DNA of 64,000 nt from Calditrichota bacterium. Its GTDB lineage: Bacteria > CLD3. Shown here in pieces: positions 35,116 through 45,317 of this stretch (positions are counted from its first letter, which is position 1; every line of letters starts with the position of its first letter). The position numbers and the translations under genes were made by a program. The notes under the pieces were generated by a model that was not told the origin of the DNA, ran no database searches, and was given only the letters and a program-made list of their open reading frames with translations. The DNA lies in NCBI GenBank assembly GCA_008501735.1, contig QQUF01000022.1, positions 35,034 to 99,033 on the forward strand, in the 5' to 3' direction.

Positions 35116-36639
35116 ATGAAACTCATTAAAGAAATTTTCCCAATTTTCTTTGTTGCGGTAACACTTTGTGTAAACGCTTGTCAAGAAGATTTACACGAAC
35201 ATTTACCTTTGGTGCATTCTGTCTCAATTTCACCCGAAAGCATAAATTCTCAGGAAACCGTTAGTCTTTCAGTTTACTCTACTGACGGAAATGGAGACAA
35301 ACTTTCTTACTCTTGGGAAAGTGAATTCGGATATTTTTTGAGTAGTACAAATTTACCACAAACCACTTGGCAAGCTCCTTTCGAATCGGGAAATTACACA
35401 ATTTTCTTCACTGTTGATGACGGCAAAAACCTTGTTCGAGACTCTGTTTTGATAACTGTCAACAACCTGCCACCGAATTTTAGTGAAATCAGGCAACCTG
35501 CTAATAACTCAACAAATGTAAAAATTCCAACAACACTCTTTTGGAATGCTTCTGACTACGAAAACGATTCTTTTGTCTATGATTTTTACTTCGGTAAAGA
35601 AGGGAATTTTTCGCTCCAAAAACACAATTTAGAAACCAACTTTTTTAACCCGCTACTTCTTGAGCCAGAAACCAATTACTCTTGGAAAGTCGTTGCTAAA
35701 GATTTAGAAAATGAGAATGAAACTGAAAGCGAAACTTGGTCTTTTAGAACAGGAAAATGGGCAAATTTTAGAACAAATAATTCTGGTTTGCCGATTGATT
35801 TAGCTTTTTCAGTTGCAATTGATCAAAATGATAAAAAATGGATTGGAACTTTCGGCAGTGGTTTAGTTTTGCTTGAAAAGGAAAATTGGATTGTCTTCAA
35901 CACCGATAACTCACCAATTTCAGATGATAAAATTCTTAGTATTGCAATTGACAAAAACAATTCAAAATGGATTGGAACCGATTCGGGTGGCTTGACAGTT
36001 TTTTATGGAGCAAACTGGCGGACTTTTCAAATTGGAAATTCAGCTTTAATTTCTAACTCAATCTTAACAGTTCAAATTGACAACAATGACAAAAAATGGA
36101 TTGGGACTTTACACGGCGGTTTGACAACTTTCGATAACTATGAATGGGAGACTTTTGCAGTCGGAAACTCAGGACTTCCTGATAACACGGTTCTTTCAAT
36201 TGCATTTGAAAATGACAAAACTTGGATTGGAACTTCAAGCGGTGGAGTTGCTTCATTAGAAAATGAAATTTGGAAAGTCTTTGACACCTCGAATTCACCT
36301 TTACCAATTAACCGAATTAATTCAATTTCAGTTGACCAAAATGGTAAGAAGTGGTTCGGAACTCCAAAGGGTTTAGTTTCTTTTGACGGACAAAATTGGC
36401 AAGTTTTCACAGAAGAAAATTCAGACTTATTGGACGACCAAGTCTTTTCACTCAACGTTGACTCCAAGAACAAAAAGTGGATTGGAACAAGCAAAGGACT
36501 TAGCAGTTTTGACAAAAAATACTGGAGTTCTTACGAAGAGTTTTTTGGTAGCAACATTTTGGAAATCAAAATTGACGACTCTGGCAAGAAATGGATTTCT
36601 ACAGAAGGCTCAGGGCTTGTGATGACGAATGAGCAATAA
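35116..36639 (+). CDS. Two-component-regulator-propeller lipoprotein
   Basis: 507 residues. Lipobox near residue 22 (V-N-A-C-Q), then a PKD/cadherin-like beta domain (about 30-118), a fibronectin-III-like domain (about 120-215), and from about 220 onward seven repeats with K-K-W-I-G-T and W-x-x-F elements, the Reg_prop seven-bladed propeller seen in hybrid sensor kinases. Here no kinase follows, so it is a free-standing envelope propeller. The ~200 nt before it hold no gene and lie between divergent genes. Confidence 0.82.
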   Translation: MKLIKEIFPIFFVAVTLCVNACQEDLHEHLPLVHSVSISPESINSQETVSLSVYSTDGNGDKLSYSWESEFGYFLSSTNLPQTTWQAPFESGNYTIFFTVDDGKNLVRDSVLITVNNLPPNFSEIRQPANNSTNVKIPTTLFWNASDYENDSFVYDFYFGKEGNFSLQKHNLETNFFNPLLLEPETNYSWKVVAKDLENENETESETWSFRTGKWANFRTNNSGLPIDLAFSVAIDQNDKKWIGTFGSGLVLLEKENWIVFNTDNSPISDDKILSIAIDKNNSKWIGTDSGGLTVFYGANWRTFQIGNSALISNSILTVQIDNNDKKWIGTLHGGLTTFDNYEWETFAVGNSGLPDNTVLSIAFENDKTWIGTSSGGVASLENEIWKVFDTSNSPLPINRINSISVDQNGKKWFGTPKGLVSFDGQNWQVFTEENSDLLDDQVFSLNVDSKNKKWIGTSKGLSSFDKKYWSSYEEFFGSNILEIKIDDSGKKWISTEGSGLVMTNEQ

Positions 36640-36654
36640 TTTTTAATTTCACAT

Positions 36655-37356
36655 CTATTTTTTCAAAAGTAAAGCACAAGCTACAATCGAAGCAGTTTCC
36701 GTTCTGAGTCGCCTTTTGCCAAGCGACAAGGATTGAAAATTTTTTGTTAAAACTTTTGTCACTTCTTCTTCCGAAAATCCTTTTTCAGAGCCAACCAAAA
36801 TTAGTGTCTCGGAGTCTTTAGAGAGGCTTTCCTTTGAGCTTTCCACAAACTCTTCGTGTGCAATTAGCCTTTGTGGAAAACTTGTGGATAACTCTAAAAC
36901 TTGTGCAAAACTAATCGGTTCAACTACTTCTGTGAGCCAATTTCCTCCACTTTGCTTCAAAGCACTAACCGAAATTTTTTTCCAACGCTCAAGCCTAACT
37001 TTTTCCTTAACGTTTTGTGATTTTATCGGAATGATTTTTTTGATTCCAAGTTCGGAACATTTTTCAACTAAAAAGTCAAAACGATTGCTATGTAAAATTC
37101 CGACTGCGAGAGTAATTTTGTTTTCATTTTCAGGTTCGTCAACGAGTGTCTCAAGGATTTCTGCTTTACAAGATTTTTTGTAAAATTCTTTGGCTTTTGC
37201 GAGGAAAATTTTCCCTTTCCCATCAGTAACTTGGAAGGGTAAATCTTTGTTTTTTCGTAAGACTTTGAAGAGGTGGTTGAACTCTTCATTTTCAAGTAAA
37301 AGGGTTTTATTTTTGAGGTCAATTTTTTCTGTAAAAAATAAAAACTGGTGAGCCAA
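36655..37356 (-). CDS. rsmE: 16S rRNA (uracil1498-N3)-methyltransferase
   Basis: 233 residues of SPOUT-class methyltransferase with PUA-like start. Family features: H-L-F-K-V-L-R near residue 28, the long L-G-I-K-K-I-I-P segment near residue 104, K-Q-S-G-G-N-W-L near residue 134, and the SAM-binding knot V-G-S-E-K-G-F-S-E-E-E then L-G-K-R-R-L-R-T-E-T-A. Starts at TTG with AAAGGAAG about 8 nt upstream. Converges with the propeller lipoprotein. Confidence 0.95.
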   Translation of the reverse strand: MAHQFLFFTEKIDLKNKTLLLENEEFNHLFKVLRKNKDLPFQVTDGKGKIFLAKAKEFYKKSCKAEILETLVDEPENENKITLAVGILHSNRFDFLVEKCSELGIKKIIPIKSQNVKEKVRLERWKKISVSALKQSGGNWLTEVVEPISFAQVLELSTSFPQRLIAHEEFVESSKESLSKDSETLILVGSEKGFSEEEVTKVLTKNFQSLSLGKRRLRTETASIVACALLLKK

Positions 37357-37486
37357 AATTTTTCTTCCTTTTTTGTGTTTTAAATCTGATTACCGATTGA
37401 TTTTACTCTTCTGAAAAATACAAAAATTAATTATATTAACCCGATTTTTTAAGCATAAAAATTTAACTTTAAGTGAGTTGTAAAAT

Positions 37487-38860
37487 ATGAAAAAATTTAC
37501 CGCTTTTGTTTTAGGTGTTTTCGCACTTCCAACGGTACTTTTTGCACAAGGTGAAGGCTTTTCTATGAACGTTGACGGAGCAGTCGGAGCAACAATTGTT
37601 GACGGCGAACTTGTGAACTCAATCGGAATCAGACCTGAATTCGTAATCGGCAAACTCGGAGTCAGACTTGACCTTTCACTTTACCTTGACGCAGACGGAA
37701 AAATCAAAGACGAATACTGGGACGAACCTGGAGATTACTTAGAGAAAATTTATTACATTCGTTGGGGACAAAAAGGCGACCCTTTTTATATCAAAGGCGG
37801 ACAACTTGACAACGTAACTTTAGGTTATGGACTCTTAGTAAACAACTACGCAAACTCCGTTGAGTATCCAAACAGAATTAGAGTCGGAACTCAAATCGGA
37901 ATTGACAAAGGCGATTGGGGTTTTGACGCTTTCCAAAACAACTTCCGCGAACTTGACAATAAAGGAAGCCTTTACGGAGTCAGAGGTTTTTACAGACCAA
38001 TTCCAATTCTTGAAGTTGGAGCAACTTGGGCAAGTGACAACGACCAATTTGCAAACGTTGGTTTCCGCGAAGATGTAAAAGATGCTAAAGATTTACTATC
38101 GACATTAACTTTACCAGCTATACCAGGTGAGCCTGCAAAATTAGACGGATTTTTGAAAGAAGACCCTGCAATTTCAGGATTTGTTCTTGACGCAGCAGTT
38201 CCGATAATCAGGCAAAAAAGCCTCAACCTGACATTTTACACTCAGTACGCAAAATTGATTGATTACGGTTACGGTTTGACTCCAATTGGAGCAAAACTTC
38301 AAATCTCACTCCTTAGTGCAAGAGCTGAACTCAGAAGATTCGGTAAAGAATTCGTTTCGGAATATTTTGACAGAACTTACGAACTGAACCGCTCAAGTTT
38401 GGTAAATAGCGACGGAGTTTATTCAGCTGTAACAAAAGAAGAAAGTATCACAAGTTTCCAAAAAACAACTAACGGTTATTTTGGAGAAGCGAGTTTTACA
38501 ATTCCACAGATTTTGGTGGCAACAGCAGCTTTTTCCGATATGCTTGGAAACAAAGACGAAAATGGAAAATCAATTCACGACCAAAGCCTTTATGCAGAAG
38601 CAGATTTAAATACAAAATATATTCCACAAATTTCAAAAGCCACAGCTTACTACCAACAAACTCACGTTGACAATGTTTTTAGTTTCGACCAAACACAATC
38701 AACAATTTGGGGTTATAAATTAGGTTATGAACTCGCTGCAAATGCTTCTTTGGTTTTCGATTGGCAACATCACTACGTTCCAAATGGAACAAAAGCTAAC
38801 GGAGAAACAAAATACAAAGTCGAACGAGTTGTAACTATCGAAACGATAATTTCGTTTTAA
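37487..38860 (+). CDS. Outer-membrane beta-barrel protein
   Basis: 457 residues with a standard signal peptide (M-K-K-F start, cleavage likely after V-L-F-A near residue 20). The rest alternates polar and aromatic residues in short strands ending in aromatic residues, and the chain ends in I-I-S-F, the C-terminal aromatic expected of an outer-membrane barrel. Family not recognised; a porin or assembly-type barrel is the best description. It precedes gyrA by 48 nt on the same strand. Confidence 0.7.
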   Translation: MKKFTAFVLGVFALPTVLFAQGEGFSMNVDGAVGATIVDGELVNSIGIRPEFVIGKLGVRLDLSLYLDADGKIKDEYWDEPGDYLEKIYYIRWGQKGDPFYIKGGQLDNVTLGYGLLVNNYANSVEYPNRIRVGTQIGIDKGDWGFDAFQNNFRELDNKGSLYGVRGFYRPIPILEVGATWASDNDQFANVGFREDVKDAKDLLSTLTLPAIPGEPAKLDGFLKEDPAISGFVLDAAVPIIRQKSLNLTFYTQYAKLIDYGYGLTPIGAKLQISLLSARAELRRFGKEFVSEYFDRTYELNRSSLVNSDGVYSAVTKEESITSFQKTTNGYFGEASFTIPQILVATAAFSDMLGNKDENGKSIHDQSLYAEADLNTKYIPQISKATAYYQQTHVDNVFSFDQTQSTIWGYKLGYELAANASLVFDWQHHYVPNGTKANGETKYKVERVVTIETIISF

Positions 38861-38908
38861 TGTTAATTAAAGCTGTACCTCTTTTAAAACTTACGCAAAT
38901 ACTAATTT

Positions 38909-41506
38909 ATGGAGAAAAATAGATTGGACAAAGGAAACGAAGTCATTCTTCCTGTTAATCTCGAACAGGAAATGAAAGACGCTTATTTAGATTATTCAAT
39001 GTCAGTAATTGTCTCAAGAGCTTTACCTGATGTAAGAGATGGACTAAAACCTGTTCACAGAAGAATTCTTTACGGAATGAACGGACTTGGGGTTTACCAC
39101 GACAAAGCCTACAAAAAATGTGCAGGAATTGTCGGGGAAGTTATGGGAAAATATCACCCTCACGGAGATTCTGCGATTTACGACAGTTTGGTGAGAATGG
39201 CTCAAGATTTCTCAATGCGTTATCCACTCGTTGACGGACAAGGCAACTTCGGAAGTGTTGATGGAGATTCTGCCGCTGCAATGCGTTACACTGAAGCAAG
39301 AATGTCCAAGATGTCAAGTGATATTCTCAAAGACATTGAAAAAAATACTGTTGATTTTAGACCGAATTACGACGACTCTTTGCAAGAACCAATCGTTCTA
39401 CCTTCAAAACTTCCAAACCTTTTGATAAATGGCTCAGACGGAATTGCCGTTGGAATGGCGACGAAAATCCCACCTCACAACATCAATGAAATTATTAGCG
39501 GGACAATCGCCACAATCGAAAGTATGGACGAGAATGGTGAGATTTCGATTACAAACGAAGAATTGATGGACAACCACATTACTGCTCCTGACTTTCCAAC
39601 TGGCGGAATTATCCACGGGATTCTTGGAGTTCGTCAAGCCTACACAACTGGAAGAGGAAGAGTTGTAGTCCGTGCAAAATGTTCGATTGAAGAAAGTCCA
39701 AGAGGCGGAAGAGATGCGATAATTATTACAGAAATCCCTTTCCAAGTCAATAAAACAAACCTCATTGAAAAAATTGTCGAACTTGTCAAACTAAAAAAAG
39801 TCGAAGAAATTGCAGACATTCGCGATGAGTCAGACAGAACAGGAATGAGACTTGTAATCGAACTGAAAAGAGGAACTGTCTCACCTCAAGCCGTTTTAAA
39901 CACACTCTACAAACACACACAGCTTCAAAACACCTTTGGTGTAAATATGATTGCTCTTGTTGACGGAAGACCACAAACGTTAACTCTTAGAGATATTTTA
40001 AAACATTTCATTAACCACAGACACGAAGTTGTTGTCAGAAGAACTCAGTACGATTTAGACCTTGCAGAAAAACGTGCTCATATTTTGGAAGGTTTACTCA
40101 AGGCTCTTGACCACATTGATGAAGTTATCAAAACAATTCGTGCTTCTAAAAGTCGTGATGAAGCATTGCACGGTTTAATGGAAAAATTTGAGCTTTCAGA
40201 CCTGCAAAGTAAAGCAATTCTTGAAATGCAACTCCAGCGTTTGACAGGACTCGAAAGAGAAAAACTTGAAAACGAATACAAAGAGCTTAAAGAAACAATC
40301 GCTGGTTACAATGAAATTCTCGGAAACCGTGATTTAAGAATGCAAATCATTAAAGATGAACTTCTTGAAATTCAAGAAGCTTATGGCGATGAAAGAAATA
40401 CTGAAATCGAATTTTCAGGCGAAGAATTCACTGTCGAAGATTTGATTCCAGAAGAAGACGTTGTTGTTAGCATAACTCACGAAGGTTTCATCAAACGTGC
40501 TGCAGTAACTGAGTTCAGAACTCAAAATCGTGGTGGAAGAGGTGCAACAAGTGCAAAAGCCAAAAATGAAGATTTTGTCGAACATTTGTTTGTAGCTTCG
40601 TCTCACGGTTACATTATGTTTTTCACGAATCTTGGAAGATGTCATTGGCTAAGAGTTTTCTCTATTCCACCAGCAGCAAAATCTTCTCGTGGAAGAGCAA
40701 TCGTAAATATGATTGAGTTCCAAGAAGGAGAAACAATTGCAGCGATTCAGACAGTTAGAAGATTCGACGAAGAAAGTTATGTAGTAATGGCAACACGAAA
40801 CGGAACTGTGAAAAAAACAGCTCTTTCTGCTTACTCAAACATCAGAAAAGGTGGAGTAAATGCAATTACAATTCGTGAAGATGATGCTTTAGTCGAAGCA
40901 AAAATTTCTGATGGAAACCAAGATATAATTATCGGAACTCACAATGGAATGGCAATTCGTTTCCACGAATCAAAACTTCGTGCGATGGGAAGAACTGCCA
41001 CAGGAAATCGCGGAATTCGTTTAGGAGCAGGCGACTTCGTTGTTGGAATGGTAATTACTGCAAGCGAAGGAAAAACTCTCCTTGTTGTTACTGACAAAGG
41101 TTACGGAAAACGCACTTACATCACTCACGACCCAAGCGAAGAAAGAACAGAAGAGGACAATGACATTTACAGACTTATAAATCGTGGTGGAAAAGGTGTC
41201 CGAACTTTGAAGACTAATGCAAAAGTCGGAAATATTTTGACAATTATGGAAGGAAATGACGATGAAGACCTAATGATTATTACCGAGTCTGGAATTGCTA
41301 TTAGAATTCACGTCAAAAATATTTCTACAATTGGAAGAAATACTCAAGGCGTTCGATTGATAAATCTTTTAGATGGCGATAGAGTTTCCGATTGTGCGAG
41401 AATTCCTAAGCAAGAAGATGAAGAGGACATTGAAAATACTACTGAAAATCCCTCAGAGGAATCTGCTCCAAGTGAAGGAAACTCTTCTCAAGAAGAACAA
41501 GAGTAA
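38909..41506 (+). CDS. gyrA: DNA gyrase subunit A
   Basis: 865 residues. The N-terminal breakage-reunion domain has [13 protein letters not shown], the region [10 protein letters not shown] (Ser and Asp at the usual quinolone-contact positions) and the catalytic Tyr in A-M-R-Y-T-E-A. The C-terminal wrapping propeller contains Q-N-R-G-G-R-G, a one-residue variant of the GyrA box. An acidic tail of about 40 residues ends the protein. A terminator follows, inside which the rnz leader begins. Confidence 0.97.
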   Translation: MEKNRLDKGNEVILPVNLEQEMKDAYLDYSMSVIVSRALPDVRDGLKPVHRRILYGMNGLGVYHDKAYKKCAGIVGEVMGKYHPHGDSAIYDSLVRMAQDFSMRYPLVDGQGNFGSVDGDSAAAMRYTEARMSKMSSDILKDIEKNTVDFRPNYDDSLQEPIVLPSKLPNLLINGSDGIAVGMATKIPPHNINEIISGTIATIESMDENGEISITNEELMDNHITAPDFPTGGIIHGILGVRQAYTTGRGRVVVRAKCSIEESPRGGRDAIIITEIPFQVNKTNLIEKIVELVKLKKVEEIADIRDESDRTGMRLVIELKRGTVSPQAVLNTLYKHTQLQNTFGVNMIALVDGRPQTLTLRDILKHFINHRHEVVVRRTQYDLDLAEKRAHILEGLLKALDHIDEVIKTIRASKSRDEALHGLMEKFELSDLQSKAILEMQLQRLTGLEREKLENEYKELKETIAGYNEILGNRDLRMQIIKDELLEIQEAYGDERNTEIEFSGEEFTVEDLIPEEDVVVSITHEGFIKRAAVTEFRTQNRGGRGATSAKAKNEDFVEHLFVASSHGYIMFFTNLGRCHWLRVFSIPPAAKSSRGRAIVNMIEFQEGETIAAIQTVRRFDEESYVVMATRNGTVKKTALSAYSNIRKGGVNAITIREDDALVEAKISDGNQDIIIGTHNGMAIRFHESKLRAMGRTATGNRGIRLGAGDFVVGMVITASEGKTLLVVTDKGYGKRTYITHDPSEERTEEDNDIYRLINRGGKGVRTLKTNAKVGNILTIMEGNDDEDLMIITESGIAIRIHVKNISTIGRNTQGVRLINLLDGDRVSDCARIPKQEDEEDIENTTENPSEESAPSEGNSSQEEQE

Positions 41507-41529
41507 ACTTTAAATTATAAAATTCTACG

Positions 41530-41567
41530 AGCCCTCTCAGCTTTTAAAGTTTGAGAGGGCTTTTTTT
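41530..41567 (+). terminator. Rho-independent terminator after gyrA
   Basis: Perfect stem AGCCCTCTCA/TGAGAGGGCT (41530-41539 with 41552-41561) followed by seven T. It ends 16 nt before the rnz start codon, so rnz must rely on read-through or on a promoter inside this region. Confidence 0.9.
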
Positions 41568-41583
41568 AAAAGAAAGAACCTTA

Positions 41584-42501
41584 ATGGAATTAGTTGCGCT
41601 CGGAACAGGTGCCGCTTCACCAACACTTGAAAGAAATGTTGCCGCTTATGCTTTACTTCGCCTTGGGGAAATTTTGCTTTTCGATTGTGGTGAAGGAACA
41701 CAAGTTCAATTTGCCAAAGCTAAACTTAGTATGTACAAAGTTAGCAAAATTTTTATAACTCACCTTCACGGTGACCATTTTTATGGCTTAATCCCTTTTC
41801 TAACGACTTTACAACTCAACAAAAGAACAACCCCTCTTGAAATTTATGGTCCAAAAGGACTACGTGAATACATTGATTTTATGAAAAGAATCTCACAAGT
41901 TGGTTTTCAATACGATTTGAAAATAACAGAAATTGATGAAGAGTTTGAAGGTGGAATTATTTTTGAAAACTCAGAATACGTAGTGAAAGCGATGCCTCTT
42001 TTACACAGAATTTTCGTTCTTGGTTATTCACTTGAGGAAAAAGAAAAACCTGGGCATTTTAACAATGAACTTGCCGAAGAACTTGGAATTCCATCAGGTC
42101 CTATTCGCGGGGAAATAAAAAACGGTGCGACAGTTACACTTGAAAACGGAGCTGTTGTAACTCCCGAAATGATAATTGGTGACCCGATTAAAGGCAAAAA
42201 AGTAACTTATTGCACAGACACACTTTACTACAAAAACTCGATTGAACTTGCAAATGAATCCGATTTGTTAATTCACGAAGGAACTTTCGACCCTGATGAA
42301 TTGGAAAAAGCACAGCAGACAAAACACGCAACTTCTCTACAAGCAGCATTGGTTGCAAAAGAGTCAAATTCAAAGAACTTGCTAATCACGCACATCAGTT
42401 CTCGTTACGTCGGAGCAAATAGAAATTTGATAAAAAAAGGAATTGCCGAAGTCTTCCCGGACTTCACAATTGCAAAAGATTTGATGAGAGTTAAGATTTA
42501 A
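41584..42501 (+). CDS. rnz: Ribonuclease Z
   Basis: 305 residues of metallo-beta-lactamase fold for tRNA 3' processing. L-G-T-G-A-A-S-P at the start, the zinc motif T-H-L-H-G-D-H (about 63-69), the later histidines in L-L-H-R-I and I-T-H-I-S-S-R-Y are present, with D-T-L-Y-Y near residue 215. ATG at 41584 preferred; an earlier in-frame ATG at 41551 falls inside the gyrA terminator. The last 4 nt overlap the convergent kinase gene. Confidence 0.95.
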   Translation: MELVALGTGAASPTLERNVAAYALLRLGEILLFDCGEGTQVQFAKAKLSMYKVSKIFITHLHGDHFYGLIPFLTTLQLNKRTTPLEIYGPKGLREYIDFMKRISQVGFQYDLKITEIDEEFEGGIIFENSEYVVKAMPLLHRIFVLGYSLEEKEKPGHFNNELAEELGIPSGPIRGEIKNGATVTLENGAVVTPEMIIGDPIKGKKVTYCTDTLYYKNSIELANESDLLIHEGTFDPDELEKAQQTKHATSLQAALVAKESNSKNLLITHISSRYVGANRNLIKKGIAEVFPDFTIAKDLMRVKI

Positions 42502-43574
42502 GTTGGCAAGAAAATCGTAACCGTTGTTCCTTCTCCTTCTTCACTGTCAATCAAAATACTCCCGTTGTGGTCTTTGATAATTTTATTTGACATTGGTAAG
42601 CCAATTCCCGTTCCATTTTGTTTCGTAGTGAAAAATAAGTCAAAAAGTTTTTTCTGATTTTCTTTTGAAATCCCGTGTCCTGTATCTCTAAAAATAAATT
42701 CAAAACCATTAGAAACTTTATTAACAGAAATAAATAGGTTTCCGCCACTTTCCATTGCTTGAATGGAATTTAGAAGAATATTTAAGAAAACTTGCTGTAC
42801 TTGGTTTGTATCAACAATGAGAACAACTTTGTCGCTTGATTCATAATTTTTGTGAATTATAACGTTTTGCTTTTTTGCAACTCGCTTTACAAAAAACAAA
42901 GCACTTTCGAGATTTTCGATGAGGTTTGCAGGTTTCTTGTTTGAAATCTTTTCTCGTGTAAAATCCAAAAGCTGATTCAGAACCGAGTCCAAACGGTTGA
43001 TGTCTTTTACAATGCTCTCGTGAATTTCAGAATACTCAGGGTCATCGGAAAGTCCTTCGCTAAGAGCGTCAAGTCCAAGGCGAATTCCTGTGAGCGGATT
43101 TCGGATTTCGTGAGCAACTCCCATCGAAACTTCACCAAGAAGTGCAAGTTTTTCCGAGTAAACTAATTTTTCTTCGAGTTTCTTTCTTTGAGTGATGTCA
43201 CGAGTAACTTCGATTGCGTAATTAACCTCGTCATTTTCATCTTTTAATGGAAAAACCCTCAATTCGTAGTATTTAAGTTCACCTTCTTTATTAGGAATAG
43301 AATATTCGATAGCTTCTTCTTTCCCTGTTTGAAAAACATTTGAAGCACTGCAAAAAGAACAAGTTTGCGATTCACCATAAAATTCTTCGTGGCATTTTAA
43401 ACCTAAAGTAGAACCTAAGGTTTTACCCAAATTTCTTTCAGCAACTTCATTGATGAAAACAATTTCAAAGTTCTTATCAATAATTTTTATCGAATCACCA
43501 AGTTTGTCAAAAATTGACTGCAAAAACTTTGATGAAAGGTCAAAAGTTTCGTTTATAATTTTTAGAGAATTCAT
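42498..43574 (-). CDS. PAS-domain sensor histidine kinase
   Basis: 358 residues, no membrane helix, so a soluble kinase. A PAS domain (about 20-140) contains L-K-C-H-E-E-F and C-S-F-C, a cysteine set found in a known PAS subgroup that may bind a metal or respond to redox. HisKA follows with phospho-accepting His in V-A-H-E-I-R-N-P, then the ATPase domain with N-box N-I-L-L-N-S-I, G1 D-T-G-H-G-I and G2 G-T-G-I-G-L. No response regulator is adjacent. The ATG at 43574 begins the family-like sequence. Confidence 0.9.
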   Translation of the reverse strand: MNSLKIINETFDLSSKFLQSIFDKLGDSIKIIDKNFEIVFINEVAERNLGKTLGSTLGLKCHEEFYGESQTCSFCSASNVFQTGKEEAIEYSIPNKEGELKYYELRVFPLKDENDEVNYAIEVTRDITQRKKLEEKLVYSEKLALLGEVSMGVAHEIRNPLTGIRLGLDALSEGLSDDPEYSEIHESIVKDINRLDSVLNQLLDFTREKISNKKPANLIENLESALFFVKRVAKKQNVIIHKNYESSDKVVLIVDTNQVQQVFLNILLNSIQAMESGGNLFISVNKVSNGFEFIFRDTGHGISKENQKKLFDLFFTTKQNGTGIGLPMSNKIIKDHNGSILIDSEEGEGTTVTIFLPT

Positions 43575-43710
43575 TCTAATGACTTTTTGAAAACGTGAAT
43601 TCCGCTCGAAGCGTAAAACCCACAAAATTTGTTTGGGACTAATAAAATTGGTCGTTTCAACAAATGCTCTACGACCAATTTAAACTTTAATTACAGAACT
43701 AAAAATTCTT

Positions 43711-43728
43711 AATTTCTAATTCGTAATT
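43711..43728. repeat. AT-rich repeat, exact 18-nt match to 48871-48888 (inverted)
   Basis: The reverse complement of this stretch, AATTACGAATTAGAAATT, occurs exactly at 48871-48888. It starts a few bases after the pyrE stop codon. Confidence 0.85.
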
Positions 43729-43729
43729 C

Positions 43730-44290
43730 TTAAGAGCGACTTCCTGGCTTTACAACTGGAATTCCGAGTCCACAAGTTGGACAAGAATCCGGGTGGTAAG
43801 CCAAAACTTCCATTTTCAAAAGAGATGCTTGTTTTGTCCCGAATTGCACAACTCCGTTACTTCTGTCAACTATGTAACCAACTCCAACAACATTCGCACC
43901 TTTTGACTCGACTAATTTTATCACTTCTTTGACTGAACCGCCAGTTGTTACAACGTCTTCAACAACAAGAATATTTTCGCCTTCTTCGACTGAAAAACCT
44001 CTTCGCAAAGTCATTTCACCGTTTTGTCTTTCCGCAAAAATTGTTCTTTTGTCAAGGATTCTACCCATTTCAGTTCCGACAACAATTCCACCAATTGCAG
44101 GAGAAATCACTGTGTCAATTTTAACTCCAGCAAATCTGTTTGCAAGTTCTGTGCAAAGTGCTGTCAAGTGTTTTGGGTGTTGTAAAACTTTTGCACATTG
44201 AAAATAATTGTCAGAGTGCAAACCTGAAGTCAACATAAAATGACCGTCAAGCAAAGCCCCTGTTTCTTTGAAAATTTTAAAAATATCCAT
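43730..44290 (-). CDS. pyrE: Orotate phosphoribosyltransferase
   Basis: 186 residues. The PRPP-binding motif [11 protein letters not shown] (about 110-120) and the S-G-x-H-S-x-x-Y start typical of PyrE are both visible. It converts orotate and PRPP to OMP, used by the pyrF product encoded next to it. The C-terminus carries two cysteines (S-C-P-T-C-G) of unknown role. An AT-rich repeat abuts the stop codon. Confidence 0.95.
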   Translation of the reverse strand: MDIFKIFKETGALLDGHFMLTSGLHSDNYFQCAKVLQHPKHLTALCTELANRFAGVKIDTVISPAIGGIVVGTEMGRILDKRTIFAERQNGEMTLRRGFSVEEGENILVVEDVVTTGGSVKEVIKLVESKGANVVGVGYIVDRSNGVVQFGTKQASLLKMEVLAYHPDSCPTCGLGIPVVKPGSRS

Positions 44291-44370
44291 TTATTTTTCT
44301 ACTTTATTTTTATTGAACTTCGTATTCTACTACTTTTGGATTTGAAAACCCACAAAACTAAATCGTTACA

Positions 44371-44396
44371 GGAGAGCAGCCTAAAGGCTGCACTCC
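44371..44396. repeat. Palindromic element, AGCCTAAAGGCTG family, copy 2
   Basis: GCAGCCT-AA-AGGCTGC palindrome (44376-44391) with outer GGAG/CTCC pairing, between pyrE and pyrF. It shares CAGCCTAAAGGCTG and CTCCT with the copy at 13543-13565. Confidence 0.8.
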
Positions 44397-44416
44397 TTAA
44401 TTTCAGAAAATATAAA

Positions 44417-45211
44417 CTAACCTAAAATCTCGTTAATTTGTCCACGTAATTCTTTAGTTTTTTCCGCAGCGACTTCTGCGAAATCTTTGCCGTTTGAGGC
44501 GTAAATTATTCCTCGACTTGAATTTATCAGCGAAATCTTTCCACCGTATTTCACAGCAAATTCCAAACTTCCGCCTTGAGCTCCGATTCCCGGAATTAAG
44601 TAAGGCATTCCGTCTGTTGCTTCGCGAATTTCTTCAAATTCTTTATTATGCGTTGCACCAACAACTAAGCCGATATTTTTCAAATTATTCCACTCTTTAG
44701 ATTTCCGTGCAACTTTTAAGTAAAGGTTTTCACCCGACTCGACTTTCTGAAAATCTTGCGAACCTTTGTTAGAAGTCAAGCAAAGCATAAAAATCCCGTG
44801 CTTCTCGTCTTCAAGAAAAGGCGAAACTGAGTCAGAACCCATAAAAGGACTCACTGTAATTGCATCAAATCCGAATTCGTAAAAAGCAGATTTGGCATAC
44901 ATTCTTGAAGTGTTTCCGATGTCACCACGTTTTGCATCAAGAATTGTAAAAATGTGTTTGGGAATGTAGTCGATTGTTTTTTTCAGGCTTTCTAAACCTT
45001 TGATTCCGTAAGCCTCGTAAAAAGCGGAATTCGGTTTGTAAGCACCAACAAAATCTTTTGTTGCGTCGATGATTGCTTTGTTAAACTCAAAAATCGGGTC
45101 GTCAGTCTCAAGAATGTGTTTTGGGAATTTCTCCAAATCCACGTCAAGACCGACACAAACATTACTTTTGTTTGTTGAAATTGAGTTCTTTAACTTTTCT
45201 AAGAATTTCAT
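44417..45211 (-). CDS. pyrF: Orotidine 5'-phosphate decarboxylase (type 2)
   Basis: 264 residues, the longer bacterial type of OMP decarboxylase. Active-site motif L-D-A-K-R-G-D-I-G-N-T (about 92-102), V-G-L-D-V-D near residue 21, K-P-N-S-A-F-Y near residue 58 and P-G-I-G-A-Q-G-G near residue 205. It makes UMP from the PyrE product. pyrE lies downstream on the same strand but 126 nt away, separated by a palindromic repeat. Confidence 0.95.
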   Translation of the reverse strand: MKFLEKLKNSISTNKSNVCVGLDVDLEKFPKHILETDDPIFEFNKAIIDATKDFVGAYKPNSAFYEAYGIKGLESLKKTIDYIPKHIFTILDAKRGDIGNTSRMYAKSAFYEFGFDAITVSPFMGSDSVSPFLEDEKHGIFMLCLTSNKGSQDFQKVESGENLYLKVARKSKEWNNLKNIGLVVGATHNKEFEEIREATDGMPYLIPGIGAQGGSLEFAVKYGGKISLINSSRGIIYASNGKDFAEVAAEKTKELRGQINEILG

Positions 45212-45317
45212 AGAACCAATATTTTTTAATGAAAATTAACGTCATTTACTATTTTTCGGTGAATTTAATCATTAAATTGGAAGTTAATTAAAAACTAAAT
45301 CCAATGAAGATTTAAAT

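Noticed and set aside
41551..41583. Earlier ATG for ribonuclease Z
   Set aside because: It lies in the gyrA terminator stem, and the family sequence begins at the ATG at 41584.
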